A DNA stretch of 64,000 nucleotides from Jannaschia sp. CCS1 (GCF_000013565.1 NC_007802.1:992001-1056000); one strand, 5' to 3'. Counted from the stretch's first letter, positions 13,422-23,361 are shown. The notes: a model not told the origin generated them from the letters alone. Translations and numbers: made by a program.

Positions 13422-13820
13422 ATGGCAACCATGCAATTCGATCTCGTCTCACCTGAGCGCCGCCTGGCGTCCATGGAGGTGACCGAGGTTCAGATCCCCG
13501 GCGCCGATGGTGATCTGACCGCGATGCCGGACCATTCACCGATGATCACCACCCTGCGTCCCGGCGTGTTGAAGGTGTCCGGCGCGGAGGGTGAGAAAAG
13601 CTACTTCGTTACCGGTGGTTTCGCGGATATCGCGGGGCCATCCGCCACGATCCTGGCCGAGCGGGCGATGCCCGTCGAAGAAGTGACCGGAGAGATCGTT
13701 GAAGAGCTGATCAAGGCCTCGGAAGAGCAGAAATCCGCGGCGTCCGACGGTGCGGCGGATGCGGCCGCCAAATACCACGCGGATCTGACCATGACGCTGG
13801 ACGCGATTGTCGGCCGATAA
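13422..13820 (+). CDS. atpC: F0F1 ATP synthase subunit epsilon
   Basis: The rotor subunit that couples F1 to the c-ring and can inhibit ATP hydrolysis. The 132-residue protein has the beta-sandwich N-domain with [10 protein letters not shown] and the [22 protein letters not shown] signature, and a helical C-terminal tail. I chose the ATG at 13422 because GGAGG precedes it by 5 bases. An upstream in-frame ATG at 13368 lies inside the hairpin's right arm and is unlikely. A terminator follows the stop. Confidence 0.95.
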   Translation: MATMQFDLVSPERRLASMEVTEVQIPGADGDLTAMPDHSPMITTLRPGVLKVSGAEGEKSYFVTGGFADIAGPSATILAERAMPVEEVTGEIVEELIKASEEQKSAASDGAADAAAKYHADLTMTLDAIVGR

Positions 13821-13841
13821 GTTTTGCCTGACCTGACAGCG

Positions 13842-13872
13842 CGCCCTCGGCCCACCCGCCGGGGGCGTTTTT
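13842..13872 (+). terminator. Rho-independent terminator of the atp operon
   Basis: CGCCCTCGG pairs with CCGGGGGCG (one G-U pair) and is followed directly by TTTTT. It starts about 20 bases after the atpC stop. Confidence 0.85.
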
Positions 13873-13969
13873 GTATCAGACTTTCGGAAAATCGAGATGG
13901 GCCCGATATTTTGTTCAGCATTTCTTCAGATTTGAGCGTATTGACTGCAAGAGCAATCGCGGTGGCGCC

Positions 13970-14320
13970 ATGAAACGCTTGAGAAATAACCAAATTGCTG
14001 TCGATCAGGGGTCGAGTGTCATGTTCTCGGACTTCGCCAACAATGGCCCGATGTGGTCCGGGGATGGTCCGCGCGAGTCGGTGACGCCGGTTGAGTTTGC
14101 CGATCCCTATCTTGAGCCGCCAAGCGTCCATGTCTCGATCTCCATGTGGGATACCGGCGGTGACACCAATCAACGCGCTGATTTGCGGGCGGAAAAGATC
14201 ACGCGGCAGGGGTTTTCGCTGGTGTTTCGCACCTGGGGCGACAGCCGTGTAGCGCGGATCAGGGCAGACTGGATGTCGGTGGGCGAGGTCGCGGATGATG
14301 ACGCATGGGACGTGGACTAG
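13970..14320 (+). CDS. H-type lectin domain protein
   Basis: A 116-residue protein made almost entirely of one H-type lectin (discoidin II-like) domain. Signatures are MFSDFANNGPMWSGDGPRE, the SVHVSISMWDT strand, TNQRADL and FRTWGDSRVARIRADWMSVG. Members bind N-acetylgalactosamine-like sugars in eukaryotes; the bacterial role is unknown. No signal peptide is visible. The ATG at 13970 fits the domain start, but its ribosome site is weak and an ATG at 13871 in the same frame is possible. It follows the atp terminator, so it should have its own promoter. Confidence 0.72.
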   Translation: MKRLRNNQIAVDQGSSVMFSDFANNGPMWSGDGPRESVTPVEFADPYLEPPSVHVSISMWDTGGDTNQRADLRAEKITRQGFSLVFRTWGDSRVARIRADWMSVGEVADDDAWDVD

Positions 14321-14344
14321 ACCAGAGTGACGTAGGGTCATTAT

Positions 14345-14374
14345 TGAACGACGTTCAAAAATGAATGATGTTCA
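14345..14374. promoter_or_regulatory. Tandem 13-bp palindromes, TetR-type operator candidate
   Basis: TGAACGACGTTCA (14345-14357) is a palindrome around one central base. TGAATGATGTTCA (14362-14374) is an imperfect copy shifted by 17 bp. The pair sits 28 bases before the start of the downstream membrane protein gene. Spacing and symmetry suit a dimeric repressor such as a TetR family member; no such regulator gene is in the window. Confidence 0.5.
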
Positions 14375-14401
14375 GGTTATCCGCCATGAAGGAGCAGCCT
14401 G

Positions 14402-14974
14402 ATGTCGAAACCCACCCTGCCTGTCGCGACACTGATCGGCGCCCTCGCCGTGTCGATTGTCTCGGGTGTTAGCGCGGCTGTGTTGCTGGAGCCCGCGATC
14501 GAAAGCGTCGGAGCTTTCTTTGAGGGGGGTGTTCTAGAATTATTGGGACCGTTTGCCGTCACCGCCGGTCTTCTTTTTGGCCTGCTGGGGGGTGCCTTTA
14601 TCGTAAAGGGTTTGGGGGGCACAGCATCGACGGCTGTGATCTTCCTGCTGACATCCGTCATTGGCATGATGGCAGCCGTTTACGTCGCGATCGTTGGCTA
14701 TGATCGCAACGCTGAAACGCTTGCATTCCCCTACCTTTCGGCAAGCCCGGTCGGGGCCTTCATCGTGGCAACCCCCCTGGCTGTGTTGGGCCGTTTCGCG
14801 AAACCGTGGGGGGTCATCGGCCTTGCGATGGTTCTGTCGACGATTTGGGCCTTGATCGTCTCGGTAGTCTGGCCCGGTGACGACGCGCTGGAAATTCCAG
14901 GGTTGGCAGCCCTTTACGTTGGCTGGCAGGCGATCATCCTGACTATTTTTACGGTGGCGCCGCGCAAGGTCTGA
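14402..14974 (+). CDS. Multi-pass membrane protein of unknown function
   Basis: A 190-residue protein with about five to six hydrophobic segments, roughly at 8-30, 45-68, 73-100, 115-130, 135-157 and 165-185. I do not recognise a family. A strong AAGGAG ribosome site precedes the ATG at 14402. The gene runs convergently into prs with a 5-bp gap. The tandem operator-like palindromes just upstream suggest it is tightly regulated and may be an inducible membrane protein. No catalytic motif is visible. Confidence 0.65.
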   Translation: MSKPTLPVATLIGALAVSIVSGVSAAVLLEPAIESVGAFFEGGVLELLGPFAVTAGLLFGLLGGAFIVKGLGGTASTAVIFLLTSVIGMMAAVYVAIVGYDRNAETLAFPYLSASPVGAFIVATPLAVLGRFAKPWGVIGLAMVLSTIWALIVSVVWPGDDALEIPGLAALYVGWQAIILTIFTVAPRKV

Positions 14975-14979
14975 TGGAT

Positions 14980-16008
14980 CTACCGGCCCCACATGCCGTT
15001 GGGATAGAGGCTTTCGTAGATCGGGACCAGGGACGCCGTGTCAAACAGCGACGACACCGACGTTCCGTTCCAGATATTCAGGATCGATTGCGCGAACATC
15101 GGCGCGGTGGGCACGACGCGGATGCTGGAACAGGCCGCGACAGCGTCGGTGGCCTCTATCGTGTCGGTCAGGACCAGCGATTTCATCACTGATTTTTCGA
15201 TCCGCTCAACGGCCGGGCCCGACATGACGCCGTGGGTGATATAGGAATGGACTTCCGTCGCGCCCGCTTCCGTCAGGACCTCGGCGGCCTTGCACAGGGT
15301 GCCTGCGGTATCCACGATGTCGTCGATGATGACGCATTTCTTGCCGGTCACATCCCCGATCACCGTCATGTCCGAAACCTCGCCAACCTTCTCCCGTCGC
15401 TTGTCTACGATAGACAAAGGCGCGCCGATCCGCGTCGCCAGTTCCCGCGCGCGCGCCACGCCGCCAACATCGGGAGAGACGACCATCACATCGCTCATAT
15501 CGCCGCCGAACTGGTGCAGGATATCCAGCGCAAAGATCGGCGAGGCATAGAGGTTGTCGACGGGCATATCAAAGAAGCCCTGGATCTGAGCCGCGTGCAG
15601 GTCCATCGTCAGCACCCGCTCGATCCCGCCGGAGGCAATCATATTGGCGACCAGCTTGGCGGTGATCGGCGTGCGCGCCTTGGTGCGCCTGTCCTGCCGG
15701 GCATAGCCGAAATAGGGGATCACCGCCGTGATCCGTGCGGCCGAGGAGCGGCGCAGCGCGTCGGCCATGATCAACAGCTCCATCAGGTTGTCGTTTGCGG
15801 GCTTGGACGTGGGCTGGATGATGAACATGTCCTCCCCCCGGACATTTTCATAAACCTCAACGAAAATTTCACCGTCATTGAACCGCTCGACACGCGCGTC
15901 GACAAGACCCACCTGCATGCCGCGATGCATCGACATGCGCCGCGCGATGGCGTCGGCCAAGTTCTTGTTCGCATTGCCGGAAATCAGTTTCGGATCTTGT
16001 GCAGCCAT
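14980..16008 (-). CDS. prs: Ribose-phosphate pyrophosphokinase
   Basis: This enzyme makes PRPP from ribose 5-phosphate and ATP for nucleotide, histidine and tryptophan synthesis. The 342-residue protein has the flexible-loop region PYFGYARQDRRTKARTPI, the signature MDLHAAQIQGFFDMPVDNL region, and the PRPP-binding loop IDDIVDTAGTL. The start at 16008 is set by homology, with GGGACGAAAG upstream; the longer open frame gives a low-complexity Arg/Gly extension. It is slightly longer than the usual 310-315 residues, mainly through an insertion near the N-terminus. Confidence 0.95.
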   Translation of the reverse strand: MAAQDPKLISGNANKNLADAIARRMSMHRGMQVGLVDARVERFNDGEIFVEVYENVRGEDMFIIQPTSKPANDNLMELLIMADALRRSSAARITAVIPYFGYARQDRRTKARTPITAKLVANMIASGGIERVLTMDLHAAQIQGFFDMPVDNLYASPIFALDILHQFGGDMSDVMVVSPDVGGVARARELATRIGAPLSIVDKRREKVGEVSDMTVIGDVTGKKCVIIDDIVDTAGTLCKAAEVLTEAGATEVHSYITHGVMSGPAVERIEKSVMKSLVLTDTIEATDAVAACSSIRVVPTAPMFAQSILNIWNGTSVSSLFDTASLVPIYESLYPNGMWGR

Positions 16009-16140
16009 GGTCTTTCGTCCCCAAGATGCGGGGCCAGACCCGTCCCCACGCGGCCACCCCTCAAACACTGGCCTCCCCCTAGCACTGGCCCCGCGGCCAC
16101 GCAAAGTTTAATCAACGGGCAACCGAAAAAGGAAACCGGC

Positions 16141-16740
16141 ATGGCACATATCGATTACTACCTGGCGACGATCTCCCCCAGCGTCTATCTTGCGGGCACG
16201 CGGATGGAGGCGGTCGCAGCCAAGCACGGCGCAAGCGTCAACTACAAACCGCTGGATATCATGGGCCTCTTTGGCCGGACCGGGGGCCTGCCGCCGGGCC
16301 AGCGCCATGAGAATCGCCAGGCCTACCGCCTGCAGGAACTGCGCCGCCAATCCGCCAAGGTTGGTCTGCCGCTCAACCTGAAACCGATGTTCTTTCCCGC
16401 CAACCCCGCGCCATCCTCCTACGCGCTGATTGCGGCGCAAAGGGCAGGCGGCGGCGACCTCGGCGCGTTGGTGCATGCCCTTACCCGCGCCTGTTGGGCG
16501 CAGGAGCGCAACATCGCCGAGGATGACGTGATCCGCGAGGCGCTGGAGGGCGCGGGGTTTGACGGGAACCTTGTGAACAGCGGCATGCTGTCGGGGGCCG
16601 AAGACTATGCCCGCAATCTGGAGGATGCGGTCGCGGCCGGTGCCTTCGGCGCGCCGTTCTACATCGTCGACGGGACGGAGCATTTCTGGGGCCAGGACCG
16701 GATCGAGGATCTGGACACGTATCTCGCCAGCCTGTCGTGA
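16141..16740 (+). CDS. 2-hydroxychromene-2-carboxylate isomerase-like DsbA-family protein
   Basis: A 199-residue thioredoxin-fold protein of the DsbA/kappa-class GST group. The N-terminus has HIDYYLATISPSVYLAG where thiol members have CxxC; here a Ser (SPSVYL) takes that place, as in 2-hydroxychromene-2-carboxylate isomerases. The C-terminal GAFGAPFYIVDGTEHFWGQDR motif is characteristic. In naphthalene catabolism these enzymes isomerise the chromene using glutathione; in roseobacters the true substrate is generally unknown. AAAAAGGA precedes the ATG. It overlaps the hydrolase gene by 4 bases. Confidence 0.82.
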   Translation: MAHIDYYLATISPSVYLAGTRMEAVAAKHGASVNYKPLDIMGLFGRTGGLPPGQRHENRQAYRLQELRRQSAKVGLPLNLKPMFFPANPAPSSYALIAAQRAGGGDLGALVHALTRACWAQERNIAEDDVIREALEGAGFDGNLVNSGMLSGAEDYARNLEDAVAAGAFGAPFYIVDGTEHFWGQDRIEDLDTYLASLS

Positions 16741-17498
16741 GTGTGAAGACGTGGGGCAGGGGGGCGGAGACGGCCCTGATGCTCCACTGTACGCTGGCAA
16801 AGGGCGCGGCCTGGGCAGGCGTGGCGCGGCACCTTCGCGACCAACTCTCCATGGTGGCCCCCGATCTCCTGTCCCATGGGGAGGGTCCGCATCATGACCC
16901 GGCGCGCGATTTCCACGATCAGGCGACGGAGGCCGCGACAATGCATCTGCCGGAGGGTCGAAGCCACCTCATCGGCCACTCCTTCGGGGCCACCATCGCC
17001 CTGCGTCTGGCCCTGGACCATCCAACGCGGGTCAAGACGCTTACCCTGATCGAGCCGGTGCTCTTTTGTGCCGCGACCGGTCCCGGACGCGCCGCCCATG
17101 ACGCCCATATTGCAGGCGTGCCACGCGCGTTGGCTGCCGGAGACACGGCACAAGCCGCCCGCATTTTTCTGGGCCTCTGGGGGGCAGAGCCCTATGACAC
17201 CATGTCACCCGCCCTCCAACGCTATGTGACGGACCGCATCTGGATCCCGGATGCCTGCGCGCCGGCGCTTGACCACGACCGCGCGCAGATCCTGCCGCGC
17301 CTGATGCAACTGCCCGCGCCCACACTGCTTGTGCAGGGCGCGGCCTCTCCGCCGGTCATCGCGGAGATCATGGCGCGGCTCTCCCACCTGATCCCTGTCG
17401 CACGGGGCGAAACGATCCCCGGCGCGGCCCATATGTCGCCTGTCACCCACGCCCGTCAAACCGCCTCGGCCATCGCCGGTTTCATCGCCCAGGCCTGA
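16737..17498 (+). CDS. Alpha/beta hydrolase
   Basis: A 253-residue cytoplasmic alpha/beta-hydrolase. The nucleophile elbow is GHSFGAT (Ser), and the general-base His is likely in the IPGAAHMSPVTHA region near the C-terminus. An acidic member would lie after the LLVQGAASPP strand. The oxyanion stretch HCTLAKGAAW replaces the common HG. The GTG start overlaps the preceding isomerase stop (GTGA), so the two are co-translated and may act on one compound. The substrate cannot be assigned. Confidence 0.82.
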   Translation: MSVKTWGRGAETALMLHCTLAKGAAWAGVARHLRDQLSMVAPDLLSHGEGPHHDPARDFHDQATEAATMHLPEGRSHLIGHSFGATIALRLALDHPTRVKTLTLIEPVLFCAATGPGRAAHDAHIAGVPRALAAGDTAQAARIFLGLWGAEPYDTMSPALQRYVTDRIWIPDACAPALDHDRAQILPRLMQLPAPTLLVQGAASPPVIAEIMARLSHLIPVARGETIPGAAHMSPVTHARQTASAIAGFIAQA

Positions 17499-17657
17499 CG
17501 CGCGCGCCCGGCCACCGCGGCAAAAATTCCGGGGCCAATCGCACCTTTGATGTGAATGGTGGCAGCGCGGTACAGGTCCGCTATCCATGGCCATTGCCCC
17601 CCTTGCGCATCCCCCGCCCCATGGCGCATCAAGGGCACAGCACGAAAGGCCCCGCCC

Positions 17658-18752
17658 ATGGCACTGCCCGTCCGGCAACAAGCGATGTATTGGTCGATCT
17701 CCGCGGCCGTGTTCCTCCTGCTTTTGTGGGTGCTCGGCGGTGTCATCATGCCGTTCCTCGTGGGCGGCGCGATTGCCTATTTCCTTGATCCCGTCGCCGA
17801 CCGGCTGGAGAGGTTGGGCTGTTCGCGCGCCATGGCCACGACGCTGATCTTTGTGATCATGATCGTCGCGGTGGTCACGATCGTGCTGGCGATCGTCCCG
17901 CTTCTGGTCCAGCAGGCCTCCGGCCTTGTCGCCGCGGCGCCGGGTATTTTTGAGCAGCTTCGTGATTTCCTGACCGAGCGCTTCCCCGGGGCATTCAGCG
18001 ACGGCTCGCCGGTTCAGACATCTTTGTCCAACCTCGGCGAGACCATTCAGTCCCGCGGGGCCGAGCTGTTGCAGACCGTCCTGTCCTCTGCCGCCGGTGT
18101 GGTCAATGTGATCGTCTTCATTGTCGTCGTGCCCGTGGTGGCGTTCTACATGCTGCTGGACTGGGACCGGATGATCGCGCGCATTGATCAGTTGCTGCCC
18201 CGCGATCATGCGCCGACGATCCGCATGTTGGCAGGCCGGATCGACCGAACGCTGGCGAGCTTCGTGCGCGGGCAGGGCACGGTCTGCCTTGTTCTGGGCA
18301 CCTTCTATGCGGTCGCGCTGATGGTGGTCGGCCTGCAATTCGGCCTTGTTGTGGGGCTCATCGCCGGGCTTCTCACCTTCATTCCCTATGTCGGCGCATT
18401 GGTGGGTGGGGTTCTCGCCATTGGCCTCGCGCTGTTCCAGTTCTGGGGAGAGTGGTGGTGGATCATCAGCGTCGTCGCCATCTTCATGGTGGGTCAGGCG
18501 CTGGAGGGGAACGTTCTGACGCCAAAACTCGTCGGGTCCTCCGTCGGCCTGCACCCGGTCTGGTTGATCTTTGCGCTGTCGGCCTTTGGCACCGTCTTCG
18601 GCTTTGTCGGCATGCTGGTGGGCGTGCCGGTGGCCGCGGTGATCGGCGTGCTCGTGCGCTATTTCGTGGAACGCTATCAGGAGGGGCTGCTGTATCAGGG
18701 TGTTTCGGCGCAGGACGCCCCGCCCGACGATAGCCCCAACCCCGACGTCTGA
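17658..18752 (+). CDS. AI-2E family transporter (PerM-like)
   Basis: A 364-residue integral membrane protein of the AI-2E/PerM family. About eight TM helices are visible, with the first at residues 13-40, a soluble periplasmic-type section at about 115-160, and the conserved QGTVCLVLGTFYAV and FIPYVGALVGGV helices. Family members have been proposed as exporters, including of autoinducer-2 (TqsA), and some act as Na+/H+ antiporters; the role here is open. The start follows AAAGG. It overlaps hdaA by one base; this pairing is common in alphaproteobacteria. Confidence 0.88.
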   Translation: MALPVRQQAMYWSISAAVFLLLLWVLGGVIMPFLVGGAIAYFLDPVADRLERLGCSRAMATTLIFVIMIVAVVTIVLAIVPLLVQQASGLVAAAPGIFEQLRDFLTERFPGAFSDGSPVQTSLSNLGETIQSRGAELLQTVLSSAAGVVNVIVFIVVVPVVAFYMLLDWDRMIARIDQLLPRDHAPTIRMLAGRIDRTLASFVRGQGTVCLVLGTFYAVALMVVGLQFGLVVGLIAGLLTFIPYVGALVGGVLAIGLALFQFWGEWWWIISVVAIFMVGQALEGNVLTPKLVGSSVGLHPVWLIFALSAFGTVFGFVGMLVGVPVAAVIGVLVRYFVERYQEGLLYQGVSAQDAPPDDSPNPDV

Positions 18753-19453
18753 TGTCCCGTCAGCTGACCTTTGACCTGCCGCTCCGTCCCGCGATGGGGC
18801 GAGATGATTTCTTTGTCTCCGCCGCCAATGCAGGTGCGGTGGCGCAGATCGACGCCTGGGAGGGCTGGCCAACCGCCAAGCTGGTGCTGTGCGGTCCGCC
18901 CGCGTCCGGCAAGACGCATCTGGCCCACGTCTGGGCCGCGACCACGGGGGCGCAGATCGTGCAGGCCACCGATATCGTGTCTCAGATTGAAAGGCTTTCG
19001 ACCGCTCCGGCTCTGGTGATCGAAGATGCGGAGGACATCAGCGAGGACGCGCTAGCGGAGGAGGGGATGTTCCACATCCACAACGCGCTCTCCCATCGTG
19101 GTGCGCCCTTGTTGATCACGGCCCGGCTGCCCCCGTCGCGCTGGGGCACGCAATTGCCGGATCTGGCAAGCCGCATGGCGCAGGCCGGGCTGGCCAGGCT
19201 GGAGGCGCCCGACGATGCGCTGTTGATGGCGGTGATGATGAAGCGCGCTTTTGACCGCAAGCTGCCCCTCTCTCCCAAAATTCTGACATTTGCCGCCCCC
19301 CGGCTGGAACGCTCTTTCGCCGCCGCCGATGCCTTCATCGCCCGCGTTGACGCGCTGGCCCTGAGCGAGAAGCGTAAGCCATCGCTGACCCACGCGAAGG
19401 CGGCCCTGGCGCAGGCCGCCCTTGGACAATCAGACAGCGATCCGTCATCTTGA
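18752..19453 (+). CDS. hdaA: DnaA-related regulatory inactivator HdaA
   Basis: Hda-type proteins couple DnaA-ATP hydrolysis to the sliding clamp and so stop replication re-initiation. The 233-residue protein begins RQLTFDLP, the clamp-binding motif near the N-terminus. It then has a short AAA+ domain with Walker A GPPASGKT (48-55) and Walker B VIEDAEDI. It lacks the DnaA DNA-binding domain. The start codon overlaps the perM stop by one base. Placement before ppk is a familiar alphaproteobacterial order. Confidence 0.88.
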   Translation: MSRQLTFDLPLRPAMGRDDFFVSAANAGAVAQIDAWEGWPTAKLVLCGPPASGKTHLAHVWAATTGAQIVQATDIVSQIERLSTAPALVIEDAEDISEDALAEEGMFHIHNALSHRGAPLLITARLPPSRWGTQLPDLASRMAQAGLARLEAPDDALLMAVMMKRAFDRKLPLSPKILTFAAPRLERSFAAADAFIARVDALALSEKRKPSLTHAKAALAQAALGQSDSDPSS

Positions 19454-19481
19454 CGTCACATCTTGCCAATAGGCCCCGCCC

Positions 19482-21656
19482 ATGAGCTTTGCCGATTTTC
19501 TCAACGCCCCCTGTCCCGCCCCGGTCGACCTGCCCGAGGCGGAATGGACCGGTCCGTCGCGGTTTTTCAATCGCGAGTTGAGCTGGCTTGCCTTCAACTG
19601 GCGCGTGCTGGAGGAGGCGGTGAACCCCCGCGTGCCGCTTCTGGAACGGGTGCGCTTCATCTCCATCTCGGCGGGCAACCTTGATGAGTTTTATACCGTT
19701 CGCGTCGCAGGCCTGCGCGAATTGGCCCAGGAGGGCAATCTGACGCCCGCCGCTGACGGCCGCTCCCCGGCAGAGCAGTTGACCCTGATCAACGCCAATG
19801 CCCGCCACCTGATGCGCCACCAGCAGGACGCCTGGACCAATGTGCGCGCGGGATTGGAGGAAGAGGGGATCACGGTTGTGACCCGCGAGGACCTGAGCAA
19901 GGCCGATATCGCGCATCTCTCGGACGTCTTTCTGGAACGGGTCTTCCCGGTTCTGTCGCCACTGGCCATCGACCCGGCCCATCCCTTCCCCTTCATCCCC
20001 AGCGAGGGGATCGCGCTGGCCCTGCAACTGAAACGCGACCGCGACGGGCGTGTGTTGCAGGCGCTTTTGCCGATCCCCGGGCAAATTGACCGCTTCGTGT
20101 CCCTGCCGACGGAAGATGGCACCACACGGTTTTTGCCGCTGGAAGAGCTGTTGCTGCTCAACATTGGCGGGCTTTTCCCGGGCTACAAGCTGTCGGGTTC
20201 CTGCATGTTCCGGGTGCTCCGCGACAGCGATCTGGAGGTGGAGGAAGAGGCCGAAGATCTGGTCCGCGAGTTCGAGACCGCCCTGAAACGCCGCCGCAGG
20301 GGCGAGGTCGTGCGCCTGCAAATCAGCGATGGCGCGCCCGAAAAACTGGCGCGCGAGATCATCGAACAGCTCCACGTCAGCGGAGATGAGGTGGTGGAGG
20401 TGAAGGGCATGATCGGCCTCGTCTCCCTCAAGGAACTGGTCCGCGACGACCGGCCCGACCTGTTGTGGCGCAGTTTTACCCCCCGCGTGCCCGAACGGGT
20501 GCAGGACCATGACGGCGACATGTTCAACGCGATCAGCCAAAAGGACATGCTGCTGCACCACCCCTATGAAACCTTTGATATGGTGATCCGCTTCCTGGCC
20601 CAGGCGGCGCGCGATCCCAATGTGGTGGCGATCAAGCAGACGCTCTACCGGACCTCCAACGAGTCGCCCATTGTGGAGGCTTTGTGCGAGGCGGCGGAAA
20701 ACGGGAAATCCGTCACCGCGCTGGTGGAGCTGAAGGCGCGGTTCGATGAGGCCGCGAATATCCGCCAGTCCCGCAAGTTGGAACGCTCTGGCGCGCATGT
20801 CGTCTACGGGTTCATCAACTACAAGACCCACGCCAAGATCAGCGCCGTCGTGCGGCGCGAAGGCGACCGGCTGGTCACCTACACCCACTATGGCACCGGC
20901 AATTACCACCCGATCACGGCGCGCATCTACACCGACCTGAGCCTGTTCACCAACGACCCGGCCCTGGGGCGCGATGCCACGAAGGTGTTCAACTATATCG
21001 GTGGATATGCGGAGCCTGAGGCGCTGGAAAACCTCTCCATCTCGCCGCTGTCGATGAAAAAGACGCTGGTTGACGGGATCAGGGCCGAGGCCGGGCACGC
21101 CCGTGCGGGCAAGCCTGCGATGATCTGGGCGAAGATGAATTCGCTGATCGAGCCGGACGTCATCGACGCGCTTTATGAGGCGAGCCAGGCGGGCGTCCAG
21201 ATCGACCTGGTGATCCGCGGCATTTGCGGTCTGCGCCCCGGCATCAAGGGCCTCAGCGATACGATCCGGGTGAAGTCCATCGTGGGACGTTTTCTTGAGC
21301 ATTCGCGGATTGTCTGCTTCGGCAACGGCCACGGGCTACCGGCCAAAAAGGCACGGGTCTATATCAGTTCCGCCGACTGGATGGGGCGCAACCTCAACCG
21401 CCGGGTGGAGACCCTCGTTGAGTGCAAGAACCCCACCGTGAAGGCGCAGATCGTCAGCCAGATCATGGCCGCAAACCTTGCGGATGTGGCACAATCGTGG
21501 GTGCTGCAATCCGATGGCACGTTCCAGCGCCCCGACCTGACCGAGTTGGATAACCCCTTCAACTGCCACAGGTTTTTCATGGAGAACCCGTCGCTATCTG
21601 GCCGCGGGAGCGCGGGGGCCAAGGATGTGCCGGAGCTGACCCACAGCGAAGATTGA
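19482..21656 (+). CDS. ppk1: Polyphosphate kinase 1
   Basis: PPK1 polymerises the gamma-phosphate of ATP into polyphosphate. The 724-residue protein has the N domain starting [12 protein letters not shown], the head domain, and two PLD-like C domains. The [10 protein letters not shown] motif holds the histidine that becomes phosphorylated, and THAKI follows the first C-domain pattern. Length is normal. It is downstream of hdaA by 28 bases and followed by ppx, so synthesis and degradation of polyphosphate are encoded together. Confidence 0.96.
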   Translation: MSFADFLNAPCPAPVDLPEAEWTGPSRFFNRELSWLAFNWRVLEEAVNPRVPLLERVRFISISAGNLDEFYTVRVAGLRELAQEGNLTPAADGRSPAEQLTLINANARHLMRHQQDAWTNVRAGLEEEGITVVTREDLSKADIAHLSDVFLERVFPVLSPLAIDPAHPFPFIPSEGIALALQLKRDRDGRVLQALLPIPGQIDRFVSLPTEDGTTRFLPLEELLLLNIGGLFPGYKLSGSCMFRVLRDSDLEVEEEAEDLVREFETALKRRRRGEVVRLQISDGAPEKLAREIIEQLHVSGDEVVEVKGMIGLVSLKELVRDDRPDLLWRSFTPRVPERVQDHDGDMFNAISQKDMLLHHPYETFDMVIRFLAQAARDPNVVAIKQTLYRTSNESPIVEALCEAAENGKSVTALVELKARFDEAANIRQSRKLERSGAHVVYGFINYKTHAKISAVVRREGDRLVTYTHYGTGNYHPITARIYTDLSLFTNDPALGRDATKVFNYIGGYAEPEALENLSISPLSMKKTLVDGIRAEAGHARAGKPAMIWAKMNSLIEPDVIDALYEASQAGVQIDLVIRGICGLRPGIKGLSDTIRVKSIVGRFLEHSRIVCFGNGHGLPAKKARVYISSADWMGRNLNRRVETLVECKNPTVKAQIVSQIMAANLADVAQSWVLQSDGTFQRPDLTELDNPFNCHRFFMENPSLSGRGSAGAKDVPELTHSED

Positions 21657-21713
21657 CGCCTGCGCGTTGCGCGTGCAAGACAGGTCACGTCGCGCGCTCA
21701 GGGAGGGGCTGCC

Positions 21714-23282
21714 ATGGGTGAACCGGCGGGTGAACCAGACCCGGATTTCGGCCCCTTCGGGATGCCGCTATATGATGGTCCCGAGGCGCGGTCTCTGGCC
21801 CGGGTCGGGGTGATTGATATCGGATCGAACTCCGTCCGGTTTGTGGTCTTCGATGGTGCGGCACGGTCTCCGGCGTATTACTTCAACGAAAAGATACTCT
21901 GCGGTCTGGGTGCGGGCTTTGCCGAGACGGGGCGGTTGAATGCCGAAGGTCGCGAGCGGGCGCTGGTCGCCCTGAAGCGATTTGCGGTCCTGACCAAGGC
22001 CATGGACGTGAAACCGTTGCTGACCGTCGCCACAGCTGCGGTGCGCGATGCGGAGGATGGCCCGGAGTTTCGGGCGCAGGTGCTGGAGCAGACGGGGCTG
22101 GATATCCGCATCCTCGACGGCGCGGAGGAGGCGCGGTTGTCGGCCCAGGGCGTGCTGTTGGGCTGGCCAGGCGCGGAAGGGTTGATCTGCGATATCGGCG
22201 GCTCGTCCATGGAACTGGCCGAGCTTCTGGGGGACGGCGTTGTCGGCGCACGCCGGACGTCTGATCTGGGTCCTTTGAAACTGATGAGTTTGAAGGGCGG
22301 CAAGAAGGCGGTTCGCAAGCACATCAAGGAGCGTGTGGCAGCCCTGGTGGCAGAATTCCCGACCCAGCCCAAGCGCCTGTTTCTGGTCGGCGGGTCCTGG
22401 CGCGCGATTGCTCGCGTCGACATGCTGCGCCGTGAGTATCCCCTGCGTGTGCTGCACGAATACCGTATGACGCCCAAGGCGATCATGGCGACAATCAAGC
22501 ATATCGGTGATGCGGAGCCTGACGCGTTGAAGGCACAAACCGGCACCTCGGCAGAACGGATGCGGCTGGTGCCTCTGGCCTCGCTGGTGCTGAAGGAGTT
22601 GGTGCGGCAGGTGAAGCCCAAAGAGGTGGCGATTTCCAGCTACGGCATCCGCGAGGGGCTTTTGTACGATCAGATGTCCGACGCCCTGCGTCACCGCGAT
22701 CCCCTGATCGAGGCGGCCCGCCATGCGGAGGCCTCTTCCGCGCGCCAGCCGGGGTTTGGGCGCGCGCTGTATCGGTTTGTGGAGCCGCTCTTTTCCGGCG
22801 CCCGGCCCGAGAAGAAGCGCCTGGTGCGGGCGGCCTGCCTGCTACACGACGTCAGTTGGCGGGCGCATCCTGATTACCGGGCCGAGGTCTGCTTTGATAA
22901 CGCAACCCGCGCAAATCTGGGCGGGTTGACCCACGGGGAGCGGATCTATCTGGGGCTGGCGCTGCTGCACCGCTACAAATCCAGCCGGTCGGGGACGGGG
23001 TTCAACACAGGCCTTCTTGATCTTTTGCCGCCGGAGCGTGTGCAGGAGGCCGAGAATCTGGGCCGGGCCATGCGCTTTGGGGCCATGTTCGCCACCGAAC
23101 ACCCGGTGGACCATGGCCGCCTGAAATACCGCCCCAAGCGGAAGGAGCTGATCCTGACGCTGACCTCCGACGAAGGGCGTAGCCTGTTTGGCGAGGTTGC
23201 GCAGGCGCGCTTCAACTCACTGGCCAGCGCGATGGATGTGACGCCGATCGTGAGGGGTCAGGGGACATCGGCCAAAAGGTAG
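21714..23282 (+). CDS. ppx: Exopolyphosphatase (Ppx/GppA family)
   Basis: This enzyme removes terminal phosphates from polyphosphate and in related enzymes hydrolyses pppGpp. The 522-residue protein has the ASKHA ATPase-like domains with DIGSNSVRFVVFDG and CDIGGSSMELAEL, and a C-terminal HD-like helical domain (ACLLHDVSW). It is shorter than the E. coli two-domain form in the linker but complete. It lies 57 bases after ppk1 and was probably transcribed with it. Confidence 0.94.
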   Translation: MGEPAGEPDPDFGPFGMPLYDGPEARSLARVGVIDIGSNSVRFVVFDGAARSPAYYFNEKILCGLGAGFAETGRLNAEGRERALVALKRFAVLTKAMDVKPLLTVATAAVRDAEDGPEFRAQVLEQTGLDIRILDGAEEARLSAQGVLLGWPGAEGLICDIGGSSMELAELLGDGVVGARRTSDLGPLKLMSLKGGKKAVRKHIKERVAALVAEFPTQPKRLFLVGGSWRAIARVDMLRREYPLRVLHEYRMTPKAIMATIKHIGDAEPDALKAQTGTSAERMRLVPLASLVLKELVRQVKPKEVAISSYGIREGLLYDQMSDALRHRDPLIEAARHAEASSARQPGFGRALYRFVEPLFSGARPEKKRLVRAACLLHDVSWRAHPDYRAEVCFDNATRANLGGLTHGERIYLGLALLHRYKSSRSGTGFNTGLLDLLPPERVQEAENLGRAMRFGAMFATEHPVDHGRLKYRPKRKELILTLTSDEGRSLFGEVAQARFNSLASAMDVTPIVRGQGTSAKR

Positions 23283-23361
23283 GGATTCCCTCCATAGTGC
23301 GCGCCCGCGCCGTGGCCTAGTTATGGGTCATCGCAAAGAGCGACCAACCGGAGAGACCGCC

